From the NCBI RefSeq assembly GCF_900046475.1, contig NZ_FCOU01000003.1, positions 469,713 to 533,712 of the forward strand: a DNA stretch of 64,000 nt, written 5' to 3'. Source of the stretch: Collinsella ihumii (GTDB taxonomy: Bacteria > Actinomycetota > Coriobacteriia > Coriobacteriales > Coriobacteriaceae). The notes under the pieces were generated by a model. The model did no database searches, was not told the DNA's origin, and was given only the letters and a program-made list of their open reading frames with translations. Positions 1 to 7,863 of the stretch are shown here, piece by piece. Numbering within the stretch: the stretch's first letter is position 1; each line of letters starts with the position of its first letter. The position numbers and the translations under genes were made by a program.

Positions 1-1790
1 AGCGCGATGTCGTCGGCCAATCCGTCGACGTCGTAGAGCCGGCTGGTCGCGAGTGGCACGCCGCGGGCGGCCAGCGCGCATGCCATGCGCTGGGCCGCGG
101 GCACGCCGAGTCCGACCCCGCGCAACCTGTCCGCCTGCGTGAACACGTCGCGCGGGGTGCCGGACATGAAGACCGAGCCCTCGTTCAGCACGATGACCCT
201 ATCGCAGTACGCCGCGAGGTCGTCCATGCTGTGCGACGACATGACCACCGTGAGCCCCTGCTCATGAAGCCCGGCTATGAGCTGCAAGAACTCGTGGCGA
301 GCCGCCGGGTCGAGACCGGCCGCCGGCTCATCGAGAACCAGCACCTCGGGCTCCATCGCAAGAACGCCGGCGAACGCGCAGCGCCGCTGCTGGCCGCCAG
401 ACAGCTCGAAGGGGCTTTTGCCGGCCAGCTCGTCGAACGACAGGCCGACCTGCTCAAGCGAGCGGCGCACCCGCACATCGACCTCATCGGCGGAAAACCC
501 GAGGTTGCGCGGACCGAACGCCACGTCGTCGTAGACCGTCGTCGCGAACAGCTGGTGCTCGGGATATTGGAACACGAGCCCGACCTTCGTCTTGATGCGC
601 GCCGATGCGCGCCTGTCGGCAAGATTCTCGCCGTAGGCGACGACGCGCCCCATCGTCGGGTGCACCAGGCCGTTCATGTGCTGGATGAGCGTCGACTTGC
701 CCGAGCCCGTGTGCCCGGCAAGCCCGACGAACTCGCCGCGCCGAATCGTCACGTCGACGTTGTGGAGCGCCCAGACCGCGTCGGGGTCGTTGCCCCAGAC
801 GGCCTGCTTCTTCGCGCGCGGGCGGCGGCGCTTGGCCGCGCGCTCGCGCACGCTCGCCTCGTAGCTGTAGCTCACGTGCTCAAAGGAAAGGCACGCCTCG
901 GCCCGGTCTTGCGAGACGGCGTCCGCATCCGAGGCGGAAGCCGCATCCGAGGCATCGCCGGACCCGCAGGACACGCCGTCCAGCATGCCGGCGATCTCGG
1001 CGATCATGGCCTCCTCGTCCACGTGAGGCGTGACGTCCACGCCCCGGCTGCGCAGCGCCAGCCCCAGCCGGCACGATGGCGGCACCTCGAGGTCGAGCCG
1101 TTCGAGCACCTCGGCGCGCGCCAGGACATCGGCCGGGGCGCCCTCGAGCGCGATGCGCCCCCGATCGAGCACAACCACGCGATCGGCCAGCGCCGCCTCC
1201 TCCATGAAGTGCGTGACCATGACGATCGTCATGCCCTGCGCGTGCAGCTCGCGGCATACGCGCATGAGCCCCGCGCGGCCGCGCGGGTCGAGCATCGCCG
1301 ACGCCTCGTCAAGCACGAGCACCTTCGGATGCATGGCGAGCACGCCCGCGATCGCCACGCGCTGCTTCTGGCCGCCCGACAGCGCGTGCGTCTCATGCCG
1401 CTCGAAGCTCATGAGGCCCACTTCGCGCAGGGCGTCACGCACGCGCTCGGATATCTGAGCGGGCTCGATGCCGAGGTTCTCCGGCCCGAACGCCACGTCG
1501 TCTTCCACCAGCGTGGCGACCAGCTGATCATCGGGATTCTGGAACACGATGCCCACGGCCGAACGGATGTCGTATACGTACTCGGGATCCGCCGTGTCGA
1601 GCCCCATCACCGTCACGCGCCCCTCGTCGGGGACGAGCAGCGCGTTCAGGTGCTTGGCGAGCGTCGACTTGCCCGAGCCGTTGCCGCCCAGAATGCAGAC
1701 GAACTCGCCGTCTTCGATGGAAAGCGACACGCCGTCGAGCGCGCGCGTCCGTCCGTCATAGGAGTAGCAGACGTTGTCGCAGCAGATCAT
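1..1790 (-). CDS. ECF transporter energizing protein, two fused ATPase domains (partial, runs off left edge)
   Basis: One uninterrupted frame on the minus strand begins with ATG at 1790 and is still open at base 1, so at least 596 codons are present. It holds two complete ABC ATPase domains. The first has Walker A GGNGSGKST (about residue 37) and signature LSGGQKQR; the second has Walker A GHTGSGKST and signature LSGGQQRR, followed by LVLDEPAAGLD. A charged linker rich in Ala, Asp and Arg joins them. This matches EcfA1 and EcfA2 of energy-coupling factor vitamin transporters, normally two proteins, here fused as in some Actinobacteria. It hydrolyses ATP at the inner membrane face to power S components. 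Its start overlaps the end of the riboflavin S component, so the two are translationally coupled. EcfT would be expected further left, outside the window. Confidence 0.9.
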   Translation of the reverse strand, partial: MICCDNVCYSYDGRTRALDGVSLSIEDGEFVCILGGNGSGKSTLAKHLNALLVPDEGRVTVMGLDTADPEYVYDIRSAVGIVFQNPDDQLVATLVEDDVAFGPENLGIEPAQISERVRDALREVGLMSFERHETHALSGGQKQRVAIAGVLAMHPKVLVLDEASAMLDPRGRAGLMRVCRELHAQGMTIVMVTHFMEEAALADRVVVLDRGRIALEGAPADVLARAEVLERLDLEVPPSCRLGLALRSRGVDVTPHVDEEAMIAEIAGMLDGVSCGSGDASDAASASDADAVSQDRAEACLSFEHVSYSYEASVRERAAKRRRPRAKKQAVWGNDPDAVWALHNVDVTIRRGEFVGLAGHTGSGKSTLIQHMNGLVHPTMGRVVAYGENLADRRASARIKTKVGLVFQYPEHQLFATTVYDDVAFGPRNLGFSADEVDVRVRRSLEQVGLSFDELAGKSPFELSGGQQRRCAFAGVLAMEPEVLVLDEPAAGLDPAARHEFLQLIAGLHEQGLTVVMSSHSMDDLAAYCDRVIVLNEGSVFMSGTPRDVFTQADRLRGVGLGVPAAQRMACALAARGVPLATSRLYDVDGLADDIA

Positions 1791-2377
1791 GCGCGCCCCT
1801 TGACCTGGTCCTTCTTGGGCGTGATGAGATTCGAGACCGCCTTGTAGACCGCAAGGGTGAGCACCGAGTTCAGCAGCGTCTTGATGAGGTTGAACGGAAT
1901 GACCGCCGGGACGAGCAGCGGCATGATCACGTCGGCGGAACCGTACCAGAACCACACGCCGATGGTGAGATTCGACACCACCGATCCCGCCGTCGCCAGC
2001 ACCACGCCGATCGCCAGCCCGATGACGGCCCCGGCGAACGTATGGTTCTTGCGGTAGACGAGCGCCGCCGGCAAGATGAACAGCACCGTGGCGACGACGT
2101 TCATGAGCGCGCCGACCCAATCGCCGGTCATGAGCGCGTGGATGACGATGGCGACGAGCCCCACCGCGGCGCCCGACCCCGGCCCGTAGGCGAAGCCGGA
2201 GACCATGGCGGGCACCAGCGACGGATCGTACGTCAAAAACGGCGCCAATGGAATGATGGGGATCTGCACGAACATGAAGAGCGCGCTGACGGCGCACATG
2301 AGCGCCATGGTCACGAGCTGCTTCGTGCTCCACCGATTCGTGTTCTGTACATGGATGTGCGTAGACTGTTCAGTCAC
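1787..2377 (-). CDS. ribU: RibU-like riboflavin ECF transporter S component
   Basis: A 196-residue hydrophobic protein with about five to six membrane segments, the usual size of ECF S components. I chose the GTG at 2377 because an AGGCAGG-type ribosome site precedes it and because longer readings would run through the riboswitch. The N-terminal region (about residues 20-60) has the pattern MALMCAVSALFMF followed by PFLTYDPS, which is typical of RibU. It binds riboflavin in the membrane and is energised by the double ATPase encoded immediately downstream with a 4-base overlap. The FMN riboswitch directly upstream makes the flavin assignment much stronger than the protein sequence alone would. 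Confidence 0.88.
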   Translation of the reverse strand: MTEQSTHIHVQNTNRWSTKQLVTMALMCAVSALFMFVQIPIIPLAPFLTYDPSLVPAMVSGFAYGPGSGAAVGLVAIVIHALMTGDWVGALMNVVATVLFILPAALVYRKNHTFAGAVIGLAIGVVLATAGSVVSNLTIGVWFWYGSADVIMPLLVPAVIPFNLIKTLLNSVLTLAVYKAVSNLITPKKDQVKGRA

Positions 2378-2395
2378 AAGAATCACCTGCCTCTT

Positions 2396-2547
2396 CCATC
2401 CGGCCTTTAACCGTTGGCACCGGGCTCTCACCGGTTCGGCCTGCAGGCGACCCAACGCCTCGCAGGTTCGCGGGCTCATCGGATCCACGCGGCCCTCATG
2501 CCGCGCGCCGATATACCGCCAGTGGGGAATTCCACCCCGCCCTGAAA
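2396..2547 (-). promoter_or_regulatory. FMN riboswitch (RFN element)
   Basis: The minus strand shows the conserved RFN blocks in order: an opening arm with TCAGGGCGGGGTGGAATTCC, then CACTGGCGGTA, then GAGCCCGCGAACC, then ACCGGTGAGAGCCCGGTGCC, and the closing CAACGGTTAAAGGCCGGATGG block split here across positions 2396-2416. The Shine-Dalgarno of the RibU gene follows within about 10 bases of the element, which favours control of translation start by FMN over attenuation. No separate terminator stem is evident. Confidence 0.92.
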
Positions 2548-2615
2548 CAGCAGCTCCATCGTAGCACGTCGCGCATGTTAGAGCCGGTTGATTTGGGTCA
2601 GGCCCCATTCGACAC

Positions 2616-2651
2616 AAAAGCCCCCGACAAGGGCACTGCCTTGCCGGGGGC
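2616..2651 (-). terminator. Rho-independent terminator of the alcohol dehydrogenase gene
   Basis: A strong stem (GCCCCCGACAAGG pairing with CCTTGCCGGGGGC) lies 32 bases past the stop codon and is followed on the minus strand by a short T run. Confidence 0.85.
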
Positions 2652-2682
2652 GTGAGTGACTGGATTTGCTCAGTCGGATGGA

Positions 2683-3897
2683 TTAGAAGTCGACGTCCTG
2701 ATCGTTGTAGACGCACTCGAGGAGCTTCTCCATCTCCTCCTGGGACGGCTGACGCGGGTTGGAGCCGGTGCAGGCGTCGAGGATGGCGTTAGCGGCAACG
2801 TCGGACTTCTTGGCCTCGAACTCGGCGTAGTCGATGATGGACTCGTCGGCCTTCACGCCGCCCTTGCCGTAGTTCTTGATGCCCTGCGGGATGTCCAGCT
2901 TGTCGTTGAGGTCGCGGATGCACTGGACCAGAGAGGCGACGAGCTCGTCCTCGGTCTCGCCGGCGAGGTGCAGGACCTCCTTGGCGATGTAGGCATAGCG
3001 GCTCTTGGCGCGGGCGTCCTTGGCGTTGAACTGGATGACCTTGCCGAGGTACATGGCGTTGGCGCAACCGTGGATGATGTGGTCGCCGGTGAAGGCGGCA
3101 CCGGTCTTGTGGGCCATGGAGTGCACGATGCCGAGCAGGCCGGAGGAGAAGGCGATGCCGGCGATGCACTGAGCCTCGTGCATGTGCTGACGGGCCTCAT
3201 GATCGCCCTGATAGGACTTGGGCAGCCACTCGACGATCTCGCGGATGGCGTGCAGCGCGTTGGCGTCGGTGAACATGGAGCTGGCGGTGGAGACGTAGGC
3301 CTCGATGGCGTGGGTCAGGGCGTCCATGCCGGTGTGGGCGCACAGCTTCTGCGGCATGGTGTAGGTGAGCTCGGGGTCGACGATGGCGACGTCAGGGGTG
3401 ATGTTGAAGTCGGCCAGCGGGTACTTGATGCCCTTCTCGTAGTCGGTGATGACGGAGAACGCGGTGACCTCGGTAGCGGTGCCGGAAGTGGAAGCGATGG
3501 CGCAGAACTTAGCCTTGGTGCGCAGCTCGGGGAAGCTGAACGGAACGATGGCCTCCTCGAAGGTCTCGTTCGGATACTCGTAGAACAGCCACATGGCCTT
3601 GGCAGCGTCGATGGGCGAGCCGCCGCCGATGCCGATGATCCAGTCAGGCTGGAACTTCTCCATGGCCTCAGCGCCGCGCTTGACGGTCTCGACGGAAGGA
3701 TCGGACTCGACGCCCTCGAAGATCTCAACCTCGAAGCCGGCCTCCTTGAGGTCCGCCTCGACGTCCTGCAGGAAGCCGCCGCGACGCATGGAGCCGCCGC
3801 CGGTGACGATCATGGCACGGGAGCCCTTGAGGTTCTTCACCTCATGACGAGCGCCCTCGCCGTAATACAGGTCGCGAGGATTGGTAAAACGTCCCAT
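2683..3897 (-). CDS. Iron-containing (NADH-dependent) alcohol dehydrogenase
   Basis: A 404-residue protein of the group III iron alcohol dehydrogenase family, close in length to clostridial butanol dehydrogenases. The nucleotide-binding region contains IIGIGGGSPIDAAKA (about residue 95), and the metal-site region contains HTGMDALTHAIEAY and SMAHKTGAAFTGDHIIHG, which supply the usual Asp and His ligands. It should reduce short-chain aldehydes with NAD(P)H in the cytoplasm, fitting a fermentative redox-balancing role. ATG at 3897 was chosen because GGAGGCAAAG precedes it. The gene is monocistronic, ends in a strong terminator, and has a palindrome near its presumed promoter. Confidence 0.93.
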   Translation of the reverse strand: MGRFTNPRDLYYGEGARHEVKNLKGSRAMIVTGGGSMRRGGFLQDVEADLKEAGFEVEIFEGVESDPSVETVKRGAEAMEKFQPDWIIGIGGGSPIDAAKAMWLFYEYPNETFEEAIVPFSFPELRTKAKFCAIASTSGTATEVTAFSVITDYEKGIKYPLADFNITPDVAIVDPELTYTMPQKLCAHTGMDALTHAIEAYVSTASSMFTDANALHAIREIVEWLPKSYQGDHEARQHMHEAQCIAGIAFSSGLLGIVHSMAHKTGAAFTGDHIIHGCANAMYLGKVIQFNAKDARAKSRYAYIAKEVLHLAGETEDELVASLVQCIRDLNDKLDIPQGIKNYGKGGVKADESIIDYAEFEAKKSDVAANAILDACTGSNPRQPSQEEMEKLLECVYNDQDVDF

Positions 3898-4016
3898 TCT
3901 TTGCCTCCAAATCAGCAAGCCCTGCCGGCTTGCACATCTGACGGGGACCCAATGTCCCCGTAAGGACCATGTAGGCGCGGTCGGATCGGCCGCTTCGGAC
4001 CCGTGAGCCCGAAGTA

Positions 4017-4041
4017 ATTGTAACGCTTTGGAAACAAAGCG
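4017..4041 (-). promoter_or_regulatory. Candidate promoter and operator of the alcohol dehydrogenase gene
   Basis: On the minus strand a TACAAT hexamer (4017-4022) could serve as a -10 box. Just upstream lies a perfect inverted repeat, CGCTTTG then GAAA then CAAAGCG (4024-4041), placed where a repressor would overlap the -35/spacer region. The untranslated leader from here to the start codon would be about 110 nt and contains a small GGGGAC hairpin near 3941-3961. Assignment to a given regulator is not possible; the rest of 3898-4238 shows no gene. Confidence 0.4.
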
Positions 4042-4238
4042 GATATAGCCATTTTGTCCATTCTTGCAGCGCGGCTTTATCCATCCCGCGGCCTTGTCGA
4101 GGGACGGATGGACCCGCATGCTGGCGCTTCTTCGTAGTAGGACGACAAGGGCACGACGCCCCGCCGGCCCGCGTACCAGCTGCCCTCGCCTCCGTGCTAC
4201 CATGGATGCTTCCTTTTGACCGCCACGCAAGGAGCCCC

Positions 4239-4655
4239 GTGTCAGACATCCGCCCCACAAAGCGCCGCCGGCGCGCCGACCTTGTTCTCATCGGCGCGGT
4301 GCTCGCCGTGGCGCTCGGATGGTTCGCCTGCTCCCGCCTCGTTACGGGCCCCGCGGACACGGCCGTCGTCGTCTGCCAGTCGCAAGACGGCTTCTACCGC
4401 GCCGACCCCCTGGACTCCGATGTCTCTTACACCGTGACCACGCCGGGAACCGGCATCGGCACGGATGCGGACGAGGGGGCGAACACGGTGCGCATCGCCG
4501 GCGGATGCGTCGACGTGACATACGCGAACTGCAGCAACCAGGTCTGCGCGGACCACGACCCCATCGACAAGGTGGGGGAACAGATCGTATGCCTGCCGCA
4601 CGGCGTGGTCGTCGAGATCGTCGAGCGCGAGCAGGACGCGACGCGCCTCGCATAA
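4239..4655 (+). CDS. NusG domain II-containing membrane-anchored protein
   Basis: A 138-residue protein started at GTG 4239, which follows AAGGAGCCCC. Residues about 10-35 form a basic stretch and then one membrane helix (LVLIGAVLAVALGWF). The outer part resembles the NusG_II (COG5341) domain: a beta-rich stretch ending with the diagnostic VDVTYANCSNQVC and a PHGVVVEIV terminus, with a paired Cys motif CSNQVC. Proteins of this kind often occur next to Rnf/ApbE or heptaprenyl-diphosphate genes, but none is here. The function is unknown. It is followed after about 85 bases by an unrelated pair of proteins. Confidence 0.75.
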   Translation: MSDIRPTKRRRRADLVLIGAVLAVALGWFACSRLVTGPADTAVVVCQSQDGFYRADPLDSDVSYTVTTPGTGIGTDADEGANTVRIAGGCVDVTYANCSNQVCADHDPIDKVGEQIVCLPHGVVVEIVEREQDATRLA

Positions 4656-4741
4656 CCTGCATGCTCCCTCCATAGACGCAAGCAGTGCGCTCGCGGTACA
4701 CTGACGTATTACGACATGCACCGCAAATGAGAGGAGGCGCC

Positions 4742-5824
4742 GTGGCGTTCGACCCCATTCAAGAAGACTGCCTGCGCCTCATCCTGGAGGCCATGCGCCG
4801 CGAGCGGGTCTACCCGCTCAACGACAACATCTTCATCGAGCGCGGGATGGAGCAGTTCCGGGAGGACCCGTCAAAACTCATCGCCTGCGACCGCGACCGA
4901 TCGTTCCACCTGATGGCGAAGGCGACCGAGATCCTCGACTACCACATCCCCTTCCTCACCGACGAGGCGGAGATCGACCGCCAGGAGCAGCGCGCGGAGC
5001 ATTACCTGCACGAGGCCATCGAGCTCGACGCGAGCAACTGGGACGCCAAGCGCATGCTTGCCGCCCTCGACGCCGCGTCCAACGACGAATACGTGAGCTA
5101 CCTGCTCGACAACCGCTCGGCGGTCGAGCGCGACCTGGAGAGCACGGTCGACGAGGCGCGCGACGTGTACGCGCGCGAATATGCGAGCGACCTCGCACGC
5201 CGCCCGCTCGAGCGCTGGCTTGCCGCGCTCGCCTCGCGCGCCGTGATCTCGGGGCAGTACCGGCTGGCGCTGAGCGTCGCCGAGCAGAGCCTGACGTTTG
5301 CGCCGACCGACCCGGCGGGCATCCGCCACACCGGCATGCTCGCCATGGCAAAGCTCGAGGCGAACCATCAGGACATCAAGTCCTACCGCGCACGGCACGC
5401 TATCGCCTACGGCATCGTGGGCCCGCTGCGCCGTCGCCATCACGCGGCCGAGAAGTCGCTCGACGCGTGGACGCTTCTCGCCGAGCTGAGCGCCGCGTAC
5501 CGCTCGTTCGACTACACCTCGGCCGACCGCTATCTGCACCAGCTGATGCGCACGTACCCGGACGCCGCCGAGCCGCTCTACTACCAGGCGGAGTTCCCCG
5601 ACGGCATCTTCTCGCGCGTCAACGTGGTTCCGGGCAGCCAAGACGAGCTCATCCTCGCCATCAGCGAGGCGACACCGCTGCTGCAGGAAGGCATCGGCAC
5701 ACCCGACAACGCCTGCTTCGCCTCGTGGGTCGCCAACCACGAGATGGTGCGGCGCGCCCTGGCGGATAGGACCTCTTCGGCGGCGGGACAGCCGAGACGC
5801 ACCGGATCGGGAGGCGACAACTGA
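4742..5824 (+). CDS. Hypothetical TPR-like helical protein (first of a pair)
   Basis: A 360-residue acidic, mostly helical soluble protein that I do not recognise. GTG 4742 is preferred since GAGGAGGC precedes it. There is no signal peptide or membrane segment. The middle region (about residues 155-210: RWLAALASRAVISGQYRLALSVAEQSLTFAP split in the text into RWLAALASRAVI and YRLALSVAEQSL) looks like a tetratricopeptide helix pair. The stop codon overlaps the start of the next gene (TGATG), so the two are co-translated. Similar helix spacing in the neighbour suggests that they are distant paralogues or partners of one complex. No enzymatic motif is visible. Confidence 0.7.
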   Translation: MAFDPIQEDCLRLILEAMRRERVYPLNDNIFIERGMEQFREDPSKLIACDRDRSFHLMAKATEILDYHIPFLTDEAEIDRQEQRAEHYLHEAIELDASNWDAKRMLAALDAASNDEYVSYLLDNRSAVERDLESTVDEARDVYAREYASDLARRPLERWLAALASRAVISGQYRLALSVAEQSLTFAPTDPAGIRHTGMLAMAKLEANHQDIKSYRARHAIAYGIVGPLRRRHHAAEKSLDAWTLLAELSAAYRSFDYTSADRYLHQLMRTYPDAAEPLYYQAEFPDGIFSRVNVVPGSQDELILAISEATPLLQEGIGTPDNACFASWVANHEMVRRALADRTSSAAGQPRRTGSGGDN

Positions 5825-6849
5825 TGGAACCGCGCGAGTACATCCCCGTTTTCCTGGAGCACGAGTACCTCAAGACCCATGACGGGCTCACGCCCGCGGC
5901 CCTCGAGCTCGTCCACGAGGAGATCGCGCGCAACCCCGCCCAGTTCGCAGCCGACGACCATGCTCGGGCGCTGGTATCCTACGCGCGCACCCATGAGCAC
6001 CTCATGCGCGAGCTCGACCGCATGGAGGACCTTCCCGACGATGATTTCGACCGCCAGCGCGAGCGCCTGTTCAACGAGACGCGCCAGGCGATGCACGAGA
6101 TCGCGCGGACCGACCAGCTGTGCGTGGACGCTCAGCTGGTCGACATCTTGCTTGCCGACGTCCCCATCGACTCCTGCCTGAACGATTTGATGAAGCTCGA
6201 AGACGCCGTCCGCACCCACCTGTGCAACGTGCCGGGGTTCGACCTGGAAGCCGAGCACTACTGGCGCGAGAGCGAACTGGACGGCATGGATGCCGCCGAG
6301 CGCACGCGCATCGATCCGATCATGATCGGCTGGTTGCACACGCTCGAGGCGATCGCGCAGCTCAGCTTGGCGAGCGCGCGCTACCGCGCCGCCGCCGACT
6401 ACGCGCGGCGCGTCATGCGCTCGCAAGGCTACGACAACCGCGCGATCGGAACAGTCCTGCTCGCGCTCGCGCGCCTTGAGGACGAGGAGCATTTCTTCGA
6501 GCTCTCCCACGAGGCGGGTCCCGAGCTCGCCATCGAGGACTCGCCGTGGTACCTGCTGGGCCGAACGCTGCTGTTCTACAAGCTCGGACGGCGCAAGAAC
6601 GCGCGCCGCGCGCTGCGCGACTTCGCGACGCGCTGCGAAGGCGGTGCGTTTTTCCTGCTCAACCCCACGTATCTCACGCCCTATCTGCCCGTGCGGCCCG
6701 CGCCGCGCGACCCGTGGGACCTCTCGCACCAGGCCGTATGGGAGGCCGACGGCATCATCGTGGACACGCCCGACTTCGTGACCTGGGCGGCTTCGGTCGA
6801 CGGCATCGAAGAAGCCTCGGAGCAGTTCGCCCAGCGCTACGGGTTCTAG
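5824..6849 (+). CDS. Hypothetical TPR-like helical protein (second of a pair)
   Basis: A 341-residue acidic helical protein without recognisable catalytic motifs, signal peptide or membrane helices. Its start overlaps the upstream stop by one base. Around residues 175-215 it has WLHTLEAIAQLSLASARYRA followed by a YARRVMRSQGYD stretch, which parallels the helix pair of the upstream protein in both position and pattern. The C-terminal quarter is rich in Pro and Trp (LTPYLPVRPAPRDPWDL). The pair resembles ST7/tetratricopeptide scaffold proteins in general layout, but that is only an impression. A functional label cannot be supported. Confidence 0.68.
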   Translation: MEPREYIPVFLEHEYLKTHDGLTPAALELVHEEIARNPAQFAADDHARALVSYARTHEHLMRELDRMEDLPDDDFDRQRERLFNETRQAMHEIARTDQLCVDAQLVDILLADVPIDSCLNDLMKLEDAVRTHLCNVPGFDLEAEHYWRESELDGMDAAERTRIDPIMIGWLHTLEAIAQLSLASARYRAAADYARRVMRSQGYDNRAIGTVLLALARLEDEEHFFELSHEAGPELAIEDSPWYLLGRTLLFYKLGRRKNARRALRDFATRCEGGAFFLLNPTYLTPYLPVRPAPRDPWDLSHQAVWEADGIIVDTPDFVTWAASVDGIEEASEQFAQRYGF

Positions 6850-7386
6850 GGAAGCGCCGATCGGGTCTCTCCCCCCTCCTCTGGAAAAGGAGAGACGGGA
6901 GGGCCGATGGCACAGAGCGTGCCAAACGGTCCGCTTGGTGCCATCGGCTTCGCTCGTCCTTCTCGAGAAGCGCGACAGCGCGCTCGCGCGAGGGTGCCGC
7001 CGCGTGCAGAAGTGAATGGTCAGAGACTTTCACGCCCGCGAGACTCCATGAAAAACAGTGAATACGAGTTTGTCATTGTTTTTGAGTGACATTTCTTCAC
7101 AGGCGCCGCACCCCTCAGCATTTGCCCAGTTGAATCCTGCGGAAATGCTAGAGGCTATGCGGTTACTGAGCAAAGCTGCCTCAAAAACAGTGACAAACTC
7201 GGCCTCGCCCAAATCGCGAGCTTGCCAGTTGCGCCAACTTCCGCATTATTTTGCATATTCATGTTAGGAATATGCAATCTTCTGCATGTACCCACATCTG
7301 AGCAATAATACCCCGTCCCAAAAAGCACCACCGCACGTGATAGAGTTGGTATGTTTGCACATCCACACCGAGTCAAGGCGGTATCT
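6850..7386. other. Intergenic region with a palindromic element, no convincing gene
   Basis: About 540 bases between the hypothetical pair and the FKBP gene. The first 200 bases are GC-rich and include short pyrimidine/purine mirrored stretches. From about 7050 the composition becomes clearly AT-richer and contains the inverted-repeat element listed separately. Small open frames here (for example from 7058) lack ribosome sites and follow the repeat, so none is called. Confidence 0.6.
7065..7201. repeat. 137-bp palindromic element with 22-bp inverted termini
   Basis: The ends are 22-bp inverted repeats with one mismatch: CGAGTTTGTCATTGTTTTTG (7065-7084, then AG) against its complement at 7180-7201. 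The 93-base interior includes GC- and AT-rich parts and no gene. Size, terminal repeats and AT shift resemble a miniature inverted-repeat element. No second copy is present in the window, so mobility is inference. Confidence 0.6.
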
Positions 7387-7863
7387 GTGGCCGATTATTC
7401 GCTCAAACACGTGGTGACCGTTCACTATACAGGCAGCTTCGATGACGGCGAGGTGTTCGACACCACGCGCGGGCGCACGCCGCTCACCTATGTCGAGGGC
7501 AACCACGAGGTCGTCCCCGGGTTTGAGGCCGCGGTGCTCTCCATGCAGCCGGGCCAGACCAAAAAGGTCCATCTCGAGCCCAAAGACGCCTACGGCGAGC
7601 GCAGCGCCGCCCTCGTGTACTACATGCCGACCATCCAGATCCCCAACTACGAGGATCTGGTGCCCGGCGAGATGATCTACCTCATGAACTCCGACGGCTA
7701 CCAGCAGCTCGCGCGCGTCGTGAAGGTTGAAGACGACGGAGACACCGTGTTCGATTTCAACCATCCCATGGCAGGCTGCGCGCTCAATTTCGAACTCGAG
7801 CTGCTCAGCCGCGAGCCGTACCTTCCCGATACGGAAAAGAAGGAGGATCGCGCCGATGCGTAA
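7387..7863 (+). CDS. FKBP-type peptidyl-prolyl isomerase, SlyD-like
   Basis: A 158-residue cytoplasmic protein when started at GTG 7387, which follows AAGGCGG; an in-frame ATG at 7351 is the alternative. The N-terminal half has the FKBP signature VTVHYTGSFDDGEVFDTT and the inserted-in-flap chaperone domain begins after AYGERSAAL. The order (FKBP strand, insert-in-flap, FKBP tail ending FNHPMAGCALNFELELL) is the SlyD arrangement. It lacks the His-rich metal-binding tail of enteric SlyD, ending instead in a charged EKKEDRADA tail. It should catalyse proline isomerisation and assist folding. Its last 8 bases overlap the next gene, which implies coupled translation with an Fe-S protein. Confidence 0.88.
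   Translation: MADYSLKHVVTVHYTGSFDDGEVFDTTRGRTPLTYVEGNHEVVPGFEAAVLSMQPGQTKKVHLEPKDAYGERSAALVYYMPTIQIPNYEDLVPGEMIYLMNSDGYQQLARVVKVEDDGDTVFDFNHPMAGCALNFELELLSREPYLPDTEKKEDRADA

Noticed and set aside
231-1847. A 538-residue plus-strand frame opposite the ECF ATPases
   Set aside because: It is the complement of clear Walker and signature motifs on the other strand; its protein is Arg/His-rich with no family pattern.
7058-7267. A 69-residue frame in the intergenic region before the FKBP gene
   Set aside because: It lies within the inverted-repeat element and has no ribosome site or family resemblance.
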